From contig OY720344.1 of the NCBI GenBank assembly GCA_963082975.1, positions 72,940,546-73,004,545 on the forward strand: a stretch of 64,000 nt of DNA, read 5' to 3'. Shown here one piece after another: positions 9,683-21,115 of the stretch. The notes under the pieces were generated by a model. It worked only from the letters and a program-made list of their open reading frames with translations, did no database searches and was not told the origin of the DNA. Within the stretch, counting starts at the first letter, position 1. Every line of letters begins with the position of its first letter. Source of the DNA: Labia minor. Taxonomy: Eukaryota > Arthropoda > Insecta > Dermaptera > Spongiphoridae. The position numbers and the translations under genes are program-made.

Positions 9683-10425
9683 CAGAGGCGTACCTAGGGG
9701 GTGCGGTGGGTGCGGTCCGCACCGGGCGGCACTTATCTAGGGGGGGCATTTTTTATATTTAGTTATAATTGTAAAAAGCAACTTATTCATTTCATATTTA
9801 TTTTTTTTTTCTTTTTTGAATAATAAATGATTATTTTAAGTTTACTATTTGATTTATATAAATTATGATTAACTATATGATTTCGAATATTATTCCTCGG
9901 TGTATATAAATGCATTTTAGTGTAAATTTTGAATTCTAATTCCAAGAACAGGATAATAATTTTATTTTATTGTATTCATTAAAATTCGTTGAATTCGTAA
10001 ACGCATCTTTACGATTTTGTTCAGCAATTTTTCCTAACTAAAATTTTTTGATATCAGTTTATAAATGTCATTTCTTTTGAAAAGTTTATATGATTACTTT
10101 GAAGTGATATACTAATATTTTTTTAAATCATCGATTTTTGAAAAGCAGGGGCGGCGGAAAAAATATAAATATAAATTTTGAGAGTATTATACACGATTTT
10201 TCTAGTATGAAAGCTAGAAGAGTAAATATTATATTAATATGTTTACGAGTGCATACAAATATGTGTAAAAAAATTTACTCTGTGTATTAATTAATATTGA
10301 TTAAATAACTTAATAATTTATTTATGTGCATTAATTTATAAATACCACTATTTGATTGACTTATAATAAAAAGGGCGGCAAACTGGAGATCGCCCCGGGC
10401 GGCAAAAGTTCTAGGTACACCACTG
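9683..10425. mobile_element. hAT-like MITE, 743 bp, abutting hAT copy 1
   Basis: Ends are CAGAGGCGTACCTAGG and, on the other strand, CAGTGGTGTACCTAGAAC: inverted and imperfect. An 8-bp duplication ATACACAA flanks it (9675-9682 and 10426-10433) and overlaps the right duplication of the hAT transposon. Clusters of GGGCGGCA-type sequence lie at both ends and the interior is AT-rich and non-coding. The duplication fits nTnnnnAn, the Ac-type hAT pattern, rather than the Buster pattern. Confidence 0.85.
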
Positions 10426-10433
10426 ATACACAA

Positions 10434-11546
10434 TGTTGAAAAGTCCCCTTTTTTTTATTTTTTATCATAAGATCTTTTTAAGTAACAGACACGTGCGTTT
10501 AGTTGTTTGTTTGTGGCAATCAAATAAAAATAACAAGTTTCCACATTTTTTTGAAAAATGAAAATTTTTATTGATAGTGATTTATTTTAACACACACTAC
10601 TATAAAACTTTGAATAAATTCAGCGCAATTGAGATTAATTAAGTATAAACACTATAAGGACAAGAAGCACATGAAAAAAAAATGTTACCAAAAATTTTAT
10701 GTTATCATTGTTTCGAATTAGTCGCATATATTAAATATATATGCTGAAACAGACTAAATTATTCCCTAATGTTTCTTCTATTTTAGAAGAAAAAAGGATA
10801 GGATTGTATAATTTATTAAACACTTCAAATTAATATTTATTCACTATTTTATTCACCATTTTAACCACCCTATGATATGTAAATAATATAATATAGAATA
10901 GGCATTCTCTATTGAACGAATTCTCAGTTTTAGATGAGTTGTATTATTCAAAGAAACCATTGTTTTATTTTTTAGAAGCAGATGGGTCCTGTTTATTATT
11001 ATTATCATTACGACAATTACAAAAGAAATTTTTTTATGAAGCATTAACATTTTTGTTTTATTTTATTGTTTAAGAAAGTATATTTATTATTATGAGAGAA
11101 AGAGGGTGAAGAAACAACGAATGCAATGTTAATATTGAAGGGCTTATGAAAATTAGAACATAACATTTTAATAAATTATGAAATAAAAGTGAATTTTCAT
11201 TCGTTGTTTTTAATGGGTACTTAAATGTTGAGTATGAATTAATGGATTTTTTTTAAGTTATCTAAAATTTCATGGGTAATCACTTAATTTTATTAATATT
11301 TTTTTTTTATTAAAACCAAAAAAGCATTTATCGCAAATAAATTATTTAAATTAAGCCTTACTTTTTATTTTATTATATAATTGTTTTTCAATTTTAGAAT
11401 CGAAAATTATTATTATATGATTGACCAAGGTATATAATCGAGATTAGTAATTAAATAATAAATTAAAAAGTATTTTTTACTATTAATATTTAAGTCACAT
11501 ACACACTTCTAGAGTGTCGATTCTAATGATTTGTAAAAAAAAATAT
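10434..11546. other. AT-rich stretch, nothing assigned
   Basis: No coding frame, RNA or element end recognised. Confidence 0.45.
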
Positions 11547-11876
11547 CTGGAGTGTTTCCACTCGACTATCTCGCAAAATTTGAATTGGATTAATTAACAT
11601 ATATTATATTTAAATTAAATTTAATTAATAATAAATTATAAATTAATAAATAATATTTATTAAACAAGCATGTGCTTGGCTCTTTGTTGATGGCACCACG
11701 TCACATGCTGGAGCGTGATGGCCAGTCAACGTGTTAAAAAATTAATTCCGGTACTTTCAAACAAGCTGAAATTCTATATATAGCAGTTTTATACTATTTT
11801 TTATCATGTGAAAAACTATCAAACATATATGTTTATTTTTACGGACAGTTTAGAGGAAACAAATCAAAATGTTGTA
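11547..11876 (+). mobile_element. Helentron-like element family A, 5' part only (copy A1)
   Basis: Begins CTGGAGTGTTTCCACTCG and continues with ACTATCTCGC and the family interior (CACCACGTCACATG near 11696, a GCTGAAATTCTATATATAGC segment near 11764), as in the full copies at 29828-30458 and 59865-60525. It stops near 11876, before the CA microsatellite and the 3' hairpin found in full copies. Confidence 0.8.
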
Positions 11877-11984
11877 AAAATCAGAAAAAATAATCAAAAA
11901 TTATAATTAGTACTGATATAAAATATTTTTCTACAGTATTTATTTTTTGTTTTATTTTCTGTTTTATTACAATTGCTAGAAAGG

Positions 11985-12190
11985 GAGAAAAAAGTCTGAC
12001 GAGAATCTTGTTTGTGAGGAGACCGATTGGGAAGCGACCGATAGGTATACCAAAGTCACTGTGACAGATAATGAAAGGAGGGAATTGGAAGAGAATAAAT
12101 AGGAGTTGGATGGAAATAGGATAGAGACACTTGGAGGAATGTGTTTAATGCGGTTAAGAAATTTTGAGTTATAAATAGTGCATAAAGATG
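11985..12190 (+). pseudogene. LINE C-terminal fragment, heavily decayed
   Basis: The DNA matches the tail of the LINE fragments elsewhere in the window: GAGACCGATTGGGAAGCG near 12019, GATAGAGACACTTGGAGGA near 12120 and the following AATGCGGTTAAGAAATTT, which correspond to the GRPIGKR and RDTWRN motifs. It has no open frame left. Confidence 0.65.
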
Positions 12191-15160
12191 ATTTATATGA
12201 TCTCTATGCATCTCCAATCATAGTTTGAATTATAAATCGAAGATGGTAGGTTGAATAAGTTATTGGTATGGGCAATGAAAAACTATTGACATGATGTTTA
12301 TAAGGTATCCAATTAGAAAACTATACAAGAACTTGGTGGACAAAGATATATCTGTGCCATTCAGAAGGCAAAGCGATTAATCCACATTTAAAAAAAACTA
12401 AGAAAATGAAGCCCAAAGTTCACAGTTTGTAGAAAATTCAGGTTTATTGATTATAGAAAAATGTATATTGCATTGCAATATTCAGTTCATTATTCATTTC
12501 ATATGTTGCCAATTACTTTACATTATTAGCAAAATTTTAAAAATTGGAGATAATCGGTTTGGCTTCTGAGTGGCACATATATAAGATATAAGAAAATTAA
12601 TTTTGGAAATAGATAGAGGTAGCTTAGAACAACGTGGCTGGAGTAATTTAGATGCTGTAATCAAGATCTTTTGATTTCATTTCAGTTATTATTTATGATA
12701 ATGATAATTTTATAATTTGACATTGTATTTGAAATATTTTTCAGAATAATAGAAAATATATTATAAAACACACATTATATACAATACCACAATAATAAAT
12801 ATAGTCCTACTGATAAATAAAATCAAAGTTAGTTACTTGACAAAAGTCAGCCCTTAGGGAAAAGTGGGAAACTTCCTCAGACAAAATACTTGTTTTTAAC
12901 CCTGGAGGGTGCTTAAAAACCAATCGTCTTGTGAAAGAGTATATAGCTACAGCTGAAATAAATAAAATTAATATAATGTTTAATTCTGGTTTAGTTTTAT
13001 AAAATATCATATATATGTTATTAATATAATATTAATTGTTTTATAATGCTATTTTTAAAAATCTCTAAAATGTGATTTTTCTATAGATTTTAAATTTTAA
13101 ATTTATACTTGACCTAGAAATTTTATTTTCCAATTTTTTTTTTTATAAATTTAAAAAAAAAATTAAAATTAATTGTGAAGGATGTTTTTAGGATAAGATT
13201 ATAAAAGATGAATTTTTCTTACTATTAATACTTAAAAAAAATTAAATACACATTCCCAAATATTTTTGTGAAAATAAAATATGTATATTGAAATTGAAAT
13301 AAATTTGAGATTATTGTAATATAATAATAATATATCAAAAATATTTTAGTTTAATTACAATATTTCAATTTTTATATAATTAGGTTTATAACATCTCATA
13401 TGTGGATAGACACGATCTCGAATTAGCATTTTAAGATAAAATATACTTTAGATTAAATATAATCATAATTCTTTTGTATAGGGGATAATATATGCATTTT
13501 TATGAATAATATATGTGTTTAAAATATTTAATTCAAATAATTCATTAATTAAGATTAAGATTAGTTTTAATTAGCATGAGCGTAATGCGCTCATAGAGGG
13601 ATTTAAACATCTACAACGCCAGAGTTGATAATTTTTTTCTTGTTAAAAAACTTGGTTGTGCGGTTTGGAATTTACCATAAAAATGTTAATTTTGTTTTTC
13701 AGTCTTATTCTAGATATTTATGCTTAACCACTTTGGTATCAGTTGTATTTTGGCTTTATCAAAACTCAAATCAAAAAAGAGTAACTTATATAGGCAAATT
13801 CAAAATTTGATAAATACTAAAATAATATTATTATTTAAATTTTCTGTTATGAAATGCATAAAATATTCATAATAAATAATATTTAAAAAGAATTATTAAT
13901 AAATTTAACGCCATAGCATAAAAGTTATTACAAGAAATAAAGTATATATGTACTATATTACATATTTATGATTGAATTTTCATCAATAGAATGTTGTGTC
14001 AATAAAGGATACACAAAGCAAAAATGACGACGGTTGGAATCAAGAATAGAAAATAAATAGGAAAAAAATTGGTGAGTGTTAAAAAGAGGTGGGGTTTGGG
14101 GATGTGGATGAGATGAGGATGAGGTTGTAGGTAAAATTGAAAAAGGAATCCAATAAATAAAAACCAGCGAGCAAATCAGATTTAAAGTTCAAAGCCTCTT
14201 GTGAATATGACAAGTGAGGATGGGGGAACCGTTAGGGTTGTATTTATAAGGCGTGGATGGGGTGGGGGGGGGGAGGTGATTTTCGTTTAATCTCCAAGAT
14301 TAACTATCAATTTAGAAAGCATTTCAATAGAAGCGTAACAAAAACTGATTGAATCTTTATGTAAAAAAAATAAATAAATAAATAAATAATAGACAATAAA
14401 CCTCAAACAATATAAATCCATCTCGTTCCAGAATCATTTAAAAAATATAATTACAAGTGAATACAAGAATTGTGTTTTATGTTATTGACATTAGACCTAA
14501 AATTGTTTTCCTGAACTACTATAAAATGTTATATCGTAATAATAATTGATTACAAAGGGTCAATTATACAAAATAAATAATAATAATAATATCTCTCTCA
14601 ATTATAATCTTATCTTATTATACTACCAAAAATTATATATATATATATAAAGATAGATAATATTAATTTATAAATATAAATCGATTTGTATTGGTTTCAG
14701 CCTCGAGAAAAATCATCATTAGTTTTAGAGAATCAAATTACGAAATATATTTATTAATCTTTCACCAAAAAAAAATCTAAAATTTATCTTATTTTTCTTG
14801 TAAACATTGTAAGTTTATTTATGATATTTTAAAAACAAATGTTTAATCTGTTTTGTTGTTTAATTTTTTGTTAATTCTTATAAATGTTTATTAGTTAATT
14901 TTATATCTTTTTTTAAATTTATTTTCGTGTTTATTTATTATTAAATTACTAATTTATATTTATTTATTGTGCTTTTATTAATTAATTTTTAGATAGTTTT
15001 ATAATTTTTAATATTTTTTCATTAAAATAATATTTATTATTTATTATTATTATTTATTATTAATGAGGACCCCAAGTTCCATTCATTTTAATCAGATTGA
15101 TGCAATGATGTAACATTTAATAATTGTAATAAATAATTAAAGAATTGTATTTCAATATTT
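12191..15160. other. AT-rich stretch with small irregularities, nothing assigned
   Basis: No gene recognised over about 3 kb. Visible details: a GC-richer patch at about 12830-12940; a small perfect palindrome (ATGAGCG...CGCTCAT, 13576-13594); a purine-rich, G-run-containing stretch at 14080-14280 (about ten consecutive G near 14262); and at 14731-14758 a stretch of about 28 bp that also occurs in the tandem-repeat region of the hAT transposon. Confidence 0.45.
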
Positions 15161-15164
15161 TTTC

Positions 15165-15200
15165 GGGCGAGAGCTCGGTGTTCCAGGTACTACTATATTA
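15165..15200 (+). repeat. Short repeat K, AGCTCGGTGTTCCAGGTACT core
   Basis: The core at about 15172-15192 recurs inverted at about 63713-63735. Both sit beside ATT-rich tracts. It is probably the end of an interspersed element whose other end is not visible. Confidence 0.6.
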
Positions 15201-15274
15201 TTTTTAAAACAATCTTTTAATATATATATGTAGGAAGTAGTATTAGCAACAATGGTTGTTTGTTTGTTTTTCAG

Positions 15275-15612
15275 GAGAACTAATTCTTTGGTTATCAAAT
15301 AATATATGTAAATATATGTTTTTTTATATACAACAATTTATTTATCAATTATATGTATATAGGATATATATAAAACTACTCTTTCTTGACAATATCAGGT
15401 CGTTCACGAGGACCACTCAAAATAAATTTGATTGGCCCTCGGCAAGATACGTCATTGTTAAATGGTTGAAGCGATCTGTCGCTTGCAGCCAGGGCGCGGG
15501 GTTTTAATGCAGCAGAGTCAGCAATGATCATTTTCCTCAGCCACTGAGAGACCAGCATTGGATATATATTGCAATCTGGACTCGCATTCATTTTACTATT
15601 GATCACCAATTA
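15275..15612 (-). repeat. Interspersed repeat J, copy 1
   Basis: A block of about 340 bp related to 51323-51690 in inverted orientation. It combines an AT-rich half (15275-15375) with a GC-richer half (15376-15612) that contains the 71-codon frame. Terminal inverted repeats and a target duplication were not identified. Confidence 0.8.
15376..15591 (-). CDS. Uncharacterised 71-codon ORF in repeat J, copy 1
   Basis: Starts MNASPDCNIYPML, contains KPRALAASDRSLQPFN and ends at TAG; I do not recognise a family. The copy at 51339-51554 has exactly the same length, with no indel, and differs at five residues. I count about three silent against five amino-acid-changing codons, which does not support strong purifying selection. 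It may be a fragment of a larger transposon protein or a non-coding repeat that happens to be open. Confidence 0.3.
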   Translation of the reverse strand: MNASPDCNIYPMLVSQWLRKMIIADSAALKPRALAASDRSLQPFNNDVSCRGPIKFILSGPRERPDIVKKE

Positions 15613-15954
15613 TTAAACTTTAAATATCCATCACAGCGTCAATCGATTATAGAATTCTTCCAAAATCTTAGAATATACAAAGTTGTATTATATAATAAAT
15701 GATTTAATTTGAATTGTCAAAATATATATGCATATGGTATGTTGAGTGAAGTCAATAGTCCCTATAGCCCGTTTTATATAACATAATTACTTAAACTAAA
15801 TATTTGAAAATGTATTAAGATGTAAATTAAAAAAAAATAATGAGAATATCTCTTCTTCTTCGTTAATATCTTCATTTCAATTACTATTTATTAGGAAGTT
15901 TAATCTCGTATCATATAACTAAATTCTTTAAATATCTGATTTTATATTATCTTC

Positions 15955-16088
15955 CCATCGCATTCTTGGTCTACCCACTCACTGGTCGTTTTCCAATTTG
16001 TTTTCCCATAAATAAACTTTTTCACAACGCTTTCTCTCTCCATTCAAGCTAAATATTTCTACCAACATATCTACACCTTCTCGATTTT
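15955..16088 (-). pseudogene. LINE C-terminal fragment
   Basis: The minus strand shows degraded versions of the VGRNI, GKQIGKRP and VGRPRMRWED motifs of the same LINE family as the fragment at 31905-32189. Short and frameshifted. Confidence 0.6.
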
Positions 16089-16394
16089 ATAAAATTTGAT
16101 ATTATTGATTAGATAGTTAATTCAAATAAATCTATATCTTATATATTTATAATTGCATTCTTTGATATATATTTTTTAATACAAAATATAAAATCAAAGA
16201 AAAACAAAGAAACAATATCGTTTTGTTTAGTTTGATCGTTTCATTAAAAAAAACAATTAAAATTATCATTGTATTTATTAATATATAAATTGATTTCGGA
16301 GTTACATTAGACTTAAAAATATAAATTTAAAAATTTATTATTTGAGTGAATGAACAAAATTTACTATAGATTTTTAATAGTGATGTGAACATTT

Positions 16395-16740
16395 TGTCAT
16401 TGAGATCATTTTTACCGACCGATGATAGGAAGGGAAAGTATTGTTTTCACTCCAAATTTCATATGTGGATATTTTTACATATTTCCACCTATCATGCATT
16501 TTGTTAACAGAAAAAAGTATTTTTAGAATGGTGTCTGTCCACCTGTCCGTTAGTCCATTGTGTGTACAGCTTGAATGTCTCAACGGATTTTGATACAATT
16601 TGGTAAATTTACTTAACGCATCAATAACATTAATTCATCAACTTTAAGTGGTAGTTTACAAAGTATTAATTTTATATTCATTGTCCCAAAATATTTCACT
16701 TAAAATATAAAAGTAATTAATTTTTGAGTAATTAAACTAA
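16395..16740 (+). repeat. Interspersed repeat G, copy 1
   Basis: About 330 bp matching the reverse complement of 58005-58306. Shared landmarks are ACCGACCGATGATAGG, a CTGTCCATTGTGTGT-type segment and TCAACGGATTTTGATA. The motif of an invariant phrase about a false start in a hydrophobic frame is absent; no coding capacity is evident. Such text is common in 3' regions of arthropod non-LTR elements, but the class is uncertain. Confidence 0.75.
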
Positions 16741-16758
16741 CTTTAAAAACCAAGATAA

Positions 16759-16776
16759 GGCGCTCTGAGCAGCTAG
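16759..16776 (+). mobile_element. Helitron 3'-terminus fragment
   Basis: GGCGCTCTGAGCAGCTAG matches the terminal 18 bases of the Helitron end at 21018-21035 and finishes in CTAG (the CTRR signature). The 5' half of the hairpin and the usual following T are missing, so it is a relic joined to repeat G. Confidence 0.5.
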
Positions 16777-16789
16777 CATTTAAATAAAA

Positions 16790-18403
16790 AAATAATATAT
16801 ATGTAATTGTCTGTGTATAAATAGAAATTCAATATACTTACAAGTGATAATTGAAAAATTCCAAATAATAGACTTAAAATATTACATAAATGTATATTTA
16901 GCAATACATAATGGTATAACATTTAAGAATTACGAATTTTTCTATTTCTTATATTCAAATTTAAATTCAGCATAGAAATTCTATTTAACTGAAATATTTT
17001 ATAAATTAACTGATCAGATGCTTTTTTGTGTGTAATTATAAAAAAGATAACATGAAAATATATATATTAGTTCAATAGCTCTTGCTTGAAATCAAAATAA
17101 GAAAAACAAGTAAATATATTGGGAGTTGTCTCGAGATATATACAATAGAATATAGAATACGAGTAATATATAATATATATAACGTAACGCCTACGCTGTT
17201 TAGCTAATAGAAGCTTCCGAGCTTTAAAATTATTTCCAAATATATAATTAATTCATTCTAATAAAATATCTGCCTTTATAATCAGTTGTATTTTTTTAAT
17301 GCAGATTAAAAATCATTTGAAACTGTTGTTAATCAATGTATCAGATATTAATTTTTCGTTATTATAACTTTTAATGAAATAATAATGTTTAGATATATTT
17401 CAAAGACACATAATAAAATTCTTGTTTAATAAATGCAAGTATTAAAAACTGACCCTTTCTATTATCTATAATTAAAAGAGAATGTTAAAATGATTTCTAT
17501 TTAAATTTCAATTGATTTTTGATTTTGATAATCATGTAGAATTCTCAGAAAATAATTGATATTGAAAGAATAAATATTTATCAGAATTTATCATGTTTTT
17601 TAGATAAATTAAACAGTAAATTACAAGATAAAAGAAAAAAAGAAAATAAATTAGCCCTGCCGTTTGGGCGTCTCTAGAATAAATGTCACTTCAAATTGAA
17701 AATAAAAAAAATTATATTTACTTAAATGAATAATAATATCCAAATATATATTAAAAAAATCAACTCATATTGAATAGAAAATATTAAAAAATAGAATAAT
17801 AATAATAAATAGAAATATATATACCAATATATATATATATATATATATAGGGTACGATATATAATATATCCTATTATATTAAATGACATGAGAAAAATGA
17901 AATAGAAAAGAGATTAATTAGAAGAAAAGAAGATATATACATTTTCAAATTCTAATAAAATGTGTAAATAATTTTAAATTAAATTTTGAGTAATGTTCAG
18001 ATATATCACGTTAAATATATATATATATATATATTAATAAATAAAATATCATTCATAATATGAATATGAAATAAAAAACAAATATATTTTTCTATTAAAA
18101 TAATTATTTAAAAAATCAGTAAATCATTTGAGACTTTATTACAATGATGGTAGAGATGATGTTAATTGATCGCTTTATATTGCTGAATTATGACAATTTC
18201 AATAGAATATACACTTAGTCTTTTCATATAGTAGAGAGAGAAAAAGCGTCATCGCCGCCCGCCTGGTTTGAGTTGGCATGCACACTCACACAACGAAATC
18301 GACTGACTGACTGAGTGAGCGAGCGTTCACTCGATTAGGAGCCCCTGGCATTTAGGCAACCAGCAATACAAGCCACCCAATTTAAACTTGAAATATTTAA
18401 ATT
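16790..18403. other. AT-rich stretch with TA microsatellites
   Basis: TA repeats lie at about 17826-17848 and 18014-18034. A GC-richer patch with a CGACTGACTGACTGAGTGAG stretch lies at about 18240-18340 and could be a promoter or an exon edge; nothing further supports a gene. Confidence 0.4.
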
Positions 18404-18411
18404 GTATACTC

Positions 18412-19103
18412 CAGGGTTTCTCAACCTTTTTGGACCAATCGCCCCCTTTGTAAGACCCGCTTCTTAATTCGCCCCCCCCCCCCCTATAAATTTTTACAGA
18501 TAAAATTTGCATGATAATCCCTAATATAAGGTAGGTATACAAAGTGATACTTAGAGTCATATTGAAAAATCGAGTTTCAGAACCTGTTCGCAAAATCATC
18601 TTACCTTTTTTACCGACCGACGATAGTAAGGGAGGTATTGGTTTCACACCAAATTTCACATAAGGAGATTTTTTACATATCACTACGAATCATGCACTTT
18701 GTACTGGTTTTATACTCGAGAAAAATCATCTTTATTAGTTTTTTCTTAATTAAAATTATATGACGTCATCCAGCCATTCATGACGTCACAGCCTGGTCTT
18801 ACATATATATTATAAATAAAATAAAAATAAAAATATTTATGTTATATGCCTATCTGTTTTTTATTGCATTAATAATAGATATATTAAAATTATTTGAAAT
18901 TGTTTCTGTAGCTGGAAATTAATTTATTTCAAACCGTCGGTCGGTTCGGACCTGGCCACAGGTCAACTTATTTTAGAGTTGAAAATGATTTCGCCCCCCA
19001 AAAATAACTTATCGCCCCCCAAAATCGTATAGTCAAATAATCGCCCCCTTTAAGATGTCGATCGCCCCCCAGGGGGCGATATCGCCCAGGTTGAGAATCA
19101 CTG
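18412..19103. mobile_element. hAT MITE, 692 bp, with nested repeat G
   Basis: Ends are CAGGGTTTCTCAACC and, on the other strand, CAGTGATTCTCAACC, flanked by a perfect 8-bp duplication GTATACTC (18404-18411 and 19104-19111), which fits nnnTAnnn. C-rich TCGCCCCC blocks cluster at both ends, with a palindromic ATCGCCCCCCAGGGGGCGAT near the right end. The middle (about 18598-18960) resembles repeat G and carries two TGACGTCA palindromes (about 18760 and 18782). It has no transposase and would depend on an enzyme supplied in trans. Confidence 0.9.
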
Positions 19104-19111
19104 GTATACTC

Positions 19112-19845
19112 TATTATTAATTATTAATCCTATTAATTCTGCATCTAATATTTCCATAAAAATTTTTAATAAGCATGCAAAAATTTTAAAATAAATTTAT
19201 ATATTTGAATTTTCTAATATAAGAAACGAATGGTTATCAATTTTAATGGAATTTAGAAAAAAAAATAAACAAATAAAAATTTTAAAAGAAACTATTGGAA
19301 AATAAAATATGAATTATAGTATATATAATATCAAGATAATATCAAGATGATAGATATATCATATATATTAGGTTTTTTTGGAATATTGTTTTGATATTTT
19401 CATAAATGGGTTTAAATAGAATTAATAAAAATCGAAAAGTAAAGAGCTATCAAAAGATGATTTAAATAAGAGATAAAAAAAGAAAATTTAAACAAAATTT
19501 ATACAAAATTGATTAAGATACCTTAAGTCTATACCAGTCTATGCCAGTAAGTATAGATGATTATTAAGAATAAGTAAATTTGAAAATTTACTTTATTTAA
19601 TAAGTTAAATAGTGTTTCATATTTTCTCTCTTTAAATGGCAGTGGGGTAAAAAAGATCATCCACCCCCTTTTGTATTGAATGAGGTGTGTGATTCTATCT
19701 ATCCGATCTTAAGATTTAAAGTTTTTAACAAAATTTTCACTGATAACATTTTGTTGAAATAAGAAGACTTTTTTGGATTAATACTATATTTTTGTGAGTT
19801 TAGCAAATTTATGAAATGTATTTGTTTTCAACTGCTTTTAGCTTC
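19112..19845. other. AT-rich stretch, nothing assigned
   Basis: No coding frame, RNA or element end recognised. Confidence 0.45.
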
Positions 19846-20085
19846 AATGACCCTCTTCCGAATTAGCTATATTTCTCAAAAGTTGATAGAAAACTACGAA
19901 TTTTGAATAATGCCCGTATACCAAATTTCATTATTCTAGCTCAAACCGTTTTTGCGTAATCTTTTCTACACACACAGAGAGAGAGACATTTTTCTCAACC
20001 TTATTGAAAATGACTCAGAGACCTTCAAAACGTACAACATCATGAAAATCTCGCCATCGAACATTTTCGTGATCACAATCTCTCA
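19846..20085 (+). mobile_element. Helentron-like element family A, 3' half (copy A5)
   Basis: Begins at AATGACCCTCTTCCG and follows the family A 3' half: ACTACGAATTTTGAATAATG, CTCAAACCGTTTTTGCGT, a short CA/GA tract, TTTTCTCAACCTTA and ATTTTCGTGATC. It lacks the terminal ACTATCTC hairpin; the Helitron candidate begins at this point. Confidence 0.75.
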
Positions 20086-20109
20086 TCTATATATATAAAA
20101 AAAAGTTTT

Positions 20110-20340
20110 TGTCTGCACATGCTAGAATGGGAAAGGGAAAAAGATATTGGTGGGGAGCCCCATTGGAAAACGTCCGCTTGGAAGACCAAGGACGCGTAGG
20201 AAGGGACGTAAGAGAGATGGGACAAGGGCTCAGGATAGGGACACTTGGAGAAATGTAGTTTTTGTAGAATTTGAATATGTAGAAAAATTGAAGAAATCAC
20301 GAAGGATAATCATATTTGAGAAGAATTTTAATTGAGGTTA
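20110..20340 (+). pseudogene. LINE C-terminal fragment (first of a pair)
   Basis: Encodes GKRPLGRPRTRRKGRKRDG and RDTWRN near 20160-20260, the extreme C-terminal part of the LINE. It is followed directly by a second fragment that overlaps the same protein region, so the pair is a duplication or two captures. Confidence 0.7.
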
Positions 20341-20775
20341 CAATCGGGAAACGCCTTGTTATCATGCAGTAGAGAGGCTTATCTCATCAAAATTATTATC
20401 AAAGGGGATCAAAATTAAAATATATAAAACAGTTATTTTGCCTGTTGTATTATATGACCCTGGGAGATGAGAGTAGATTCAGAGTATTTGAGAATAGGAT
20501 TCTTTCCAGCATTTATTGGCCAAAGAAAGATGAGGTCACCGGGGAATGGCGGAGACTGCATAACGAGGAATGGCCTGACCTCTCTGCATCTTCAGAAATA
20601 GTTAGGGTTATAAAAGGGAAAAAGCTGCGATAGGCAGGGCACGTGGCTAGATTGGGAGAGGAAAACGGAAAACGTCCCCTTGGAAAACCAAGGACGCGTA
20701 GGAAGAGACGTAAGAGAGATGGGACAAGGGCTCAGGATAGGGACACTTGAAGAAATGTGGTTGTTTCTTTCGAGT
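20341..20775 (+). pseudogene. LINE C-terminal fragment (second of a pair)
   Basis: Reads from about 20345 through the PVVLY motif (20437), a deletion in the YGCETW segment, then ESRFRVFENRIL, KKDEVTGEWRRLHNEEW and VRVIKGKKLR up to a stop at 20631. The rest repeats the GRP and RDT region of the first fragment with frameshifts. Residue order matches LINE proteins widespread in arthropods. Confidence 0.8.
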
Positions 20776-21035
20776 ATCTTTGAGCCACATAGATAGATAG
20801 ATATAACATATACAATTATAATAATATATATAATTAATTTACTGATTAAATTAAAATATATTTTAAATAAGAACACAAAAAGAAATGAATGTTTTATGTA
20901 ATATACTGATTGAAACAAAATGGATGAAAACCTTTTACTACTTTCAACCACCAAATACTATGTACCACTCGGGGGTACAGGGGGCGGAGCCCCCGTCTAG
21001 GTGTGAAGAGCGCCGAAGGCGCTCTGAGCAGCAAG

Positions 21036-21115
21036 TATATATATATTTATAATGTTGTTTGCAAATTAATTTATTTCAAATCGTCGGTCTGTGTCTGGCC
21101 ACAGCTCATTTTTAA
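21036..21115 (+). repeat. Tail segment of repeat G
   Basis: Directly after the Helitron end, ATAATGTTGTTTGCAAATTA and TTTCAAATCGTCGGTCTGTG match the tail of repeat G at 57834-57900 (inverted) and the segment at about 18915-18960. The Helitron seems to sit inside or beside a repeat G copy. Confidence 0.6.

Larger units (their letters stand above)
20086..21035 (+). mobile_element. Candidate non-autonomous Helitron carrying LINE fragments
   Basis: The right end has the features of a Helitron 3' terminus: a perfect 7-bp stem GAGCGCC/GGCGCTC (21008-21024), eleven more bases, and an end CAAG (expected CTRR) followed by host T. A second G/C hairpin (GGGGGCGGAGCCCCC) lies at 20980-20994. The left end TCTATATATATAAAA follows an A at 20085, giving insertion between A and T. 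Between the ends lie two pieces of LINE tail (20110-20340 and 20341-20770). No Rep/helicase is present. The left boundary is the weaker call. Confidence 0.55.

Noticed and set aside
13576..13594. Small hairpin ATGAGCG...CGCTCAT
   Set aside because: A 7-bp stem is expected by chance in 64 kb and nothing around it supports a function.
14256..14280. G-quadruplex candidate
   Set aside because: It is one long G run with short neighbours, not four separated G tracts of clear spacing.
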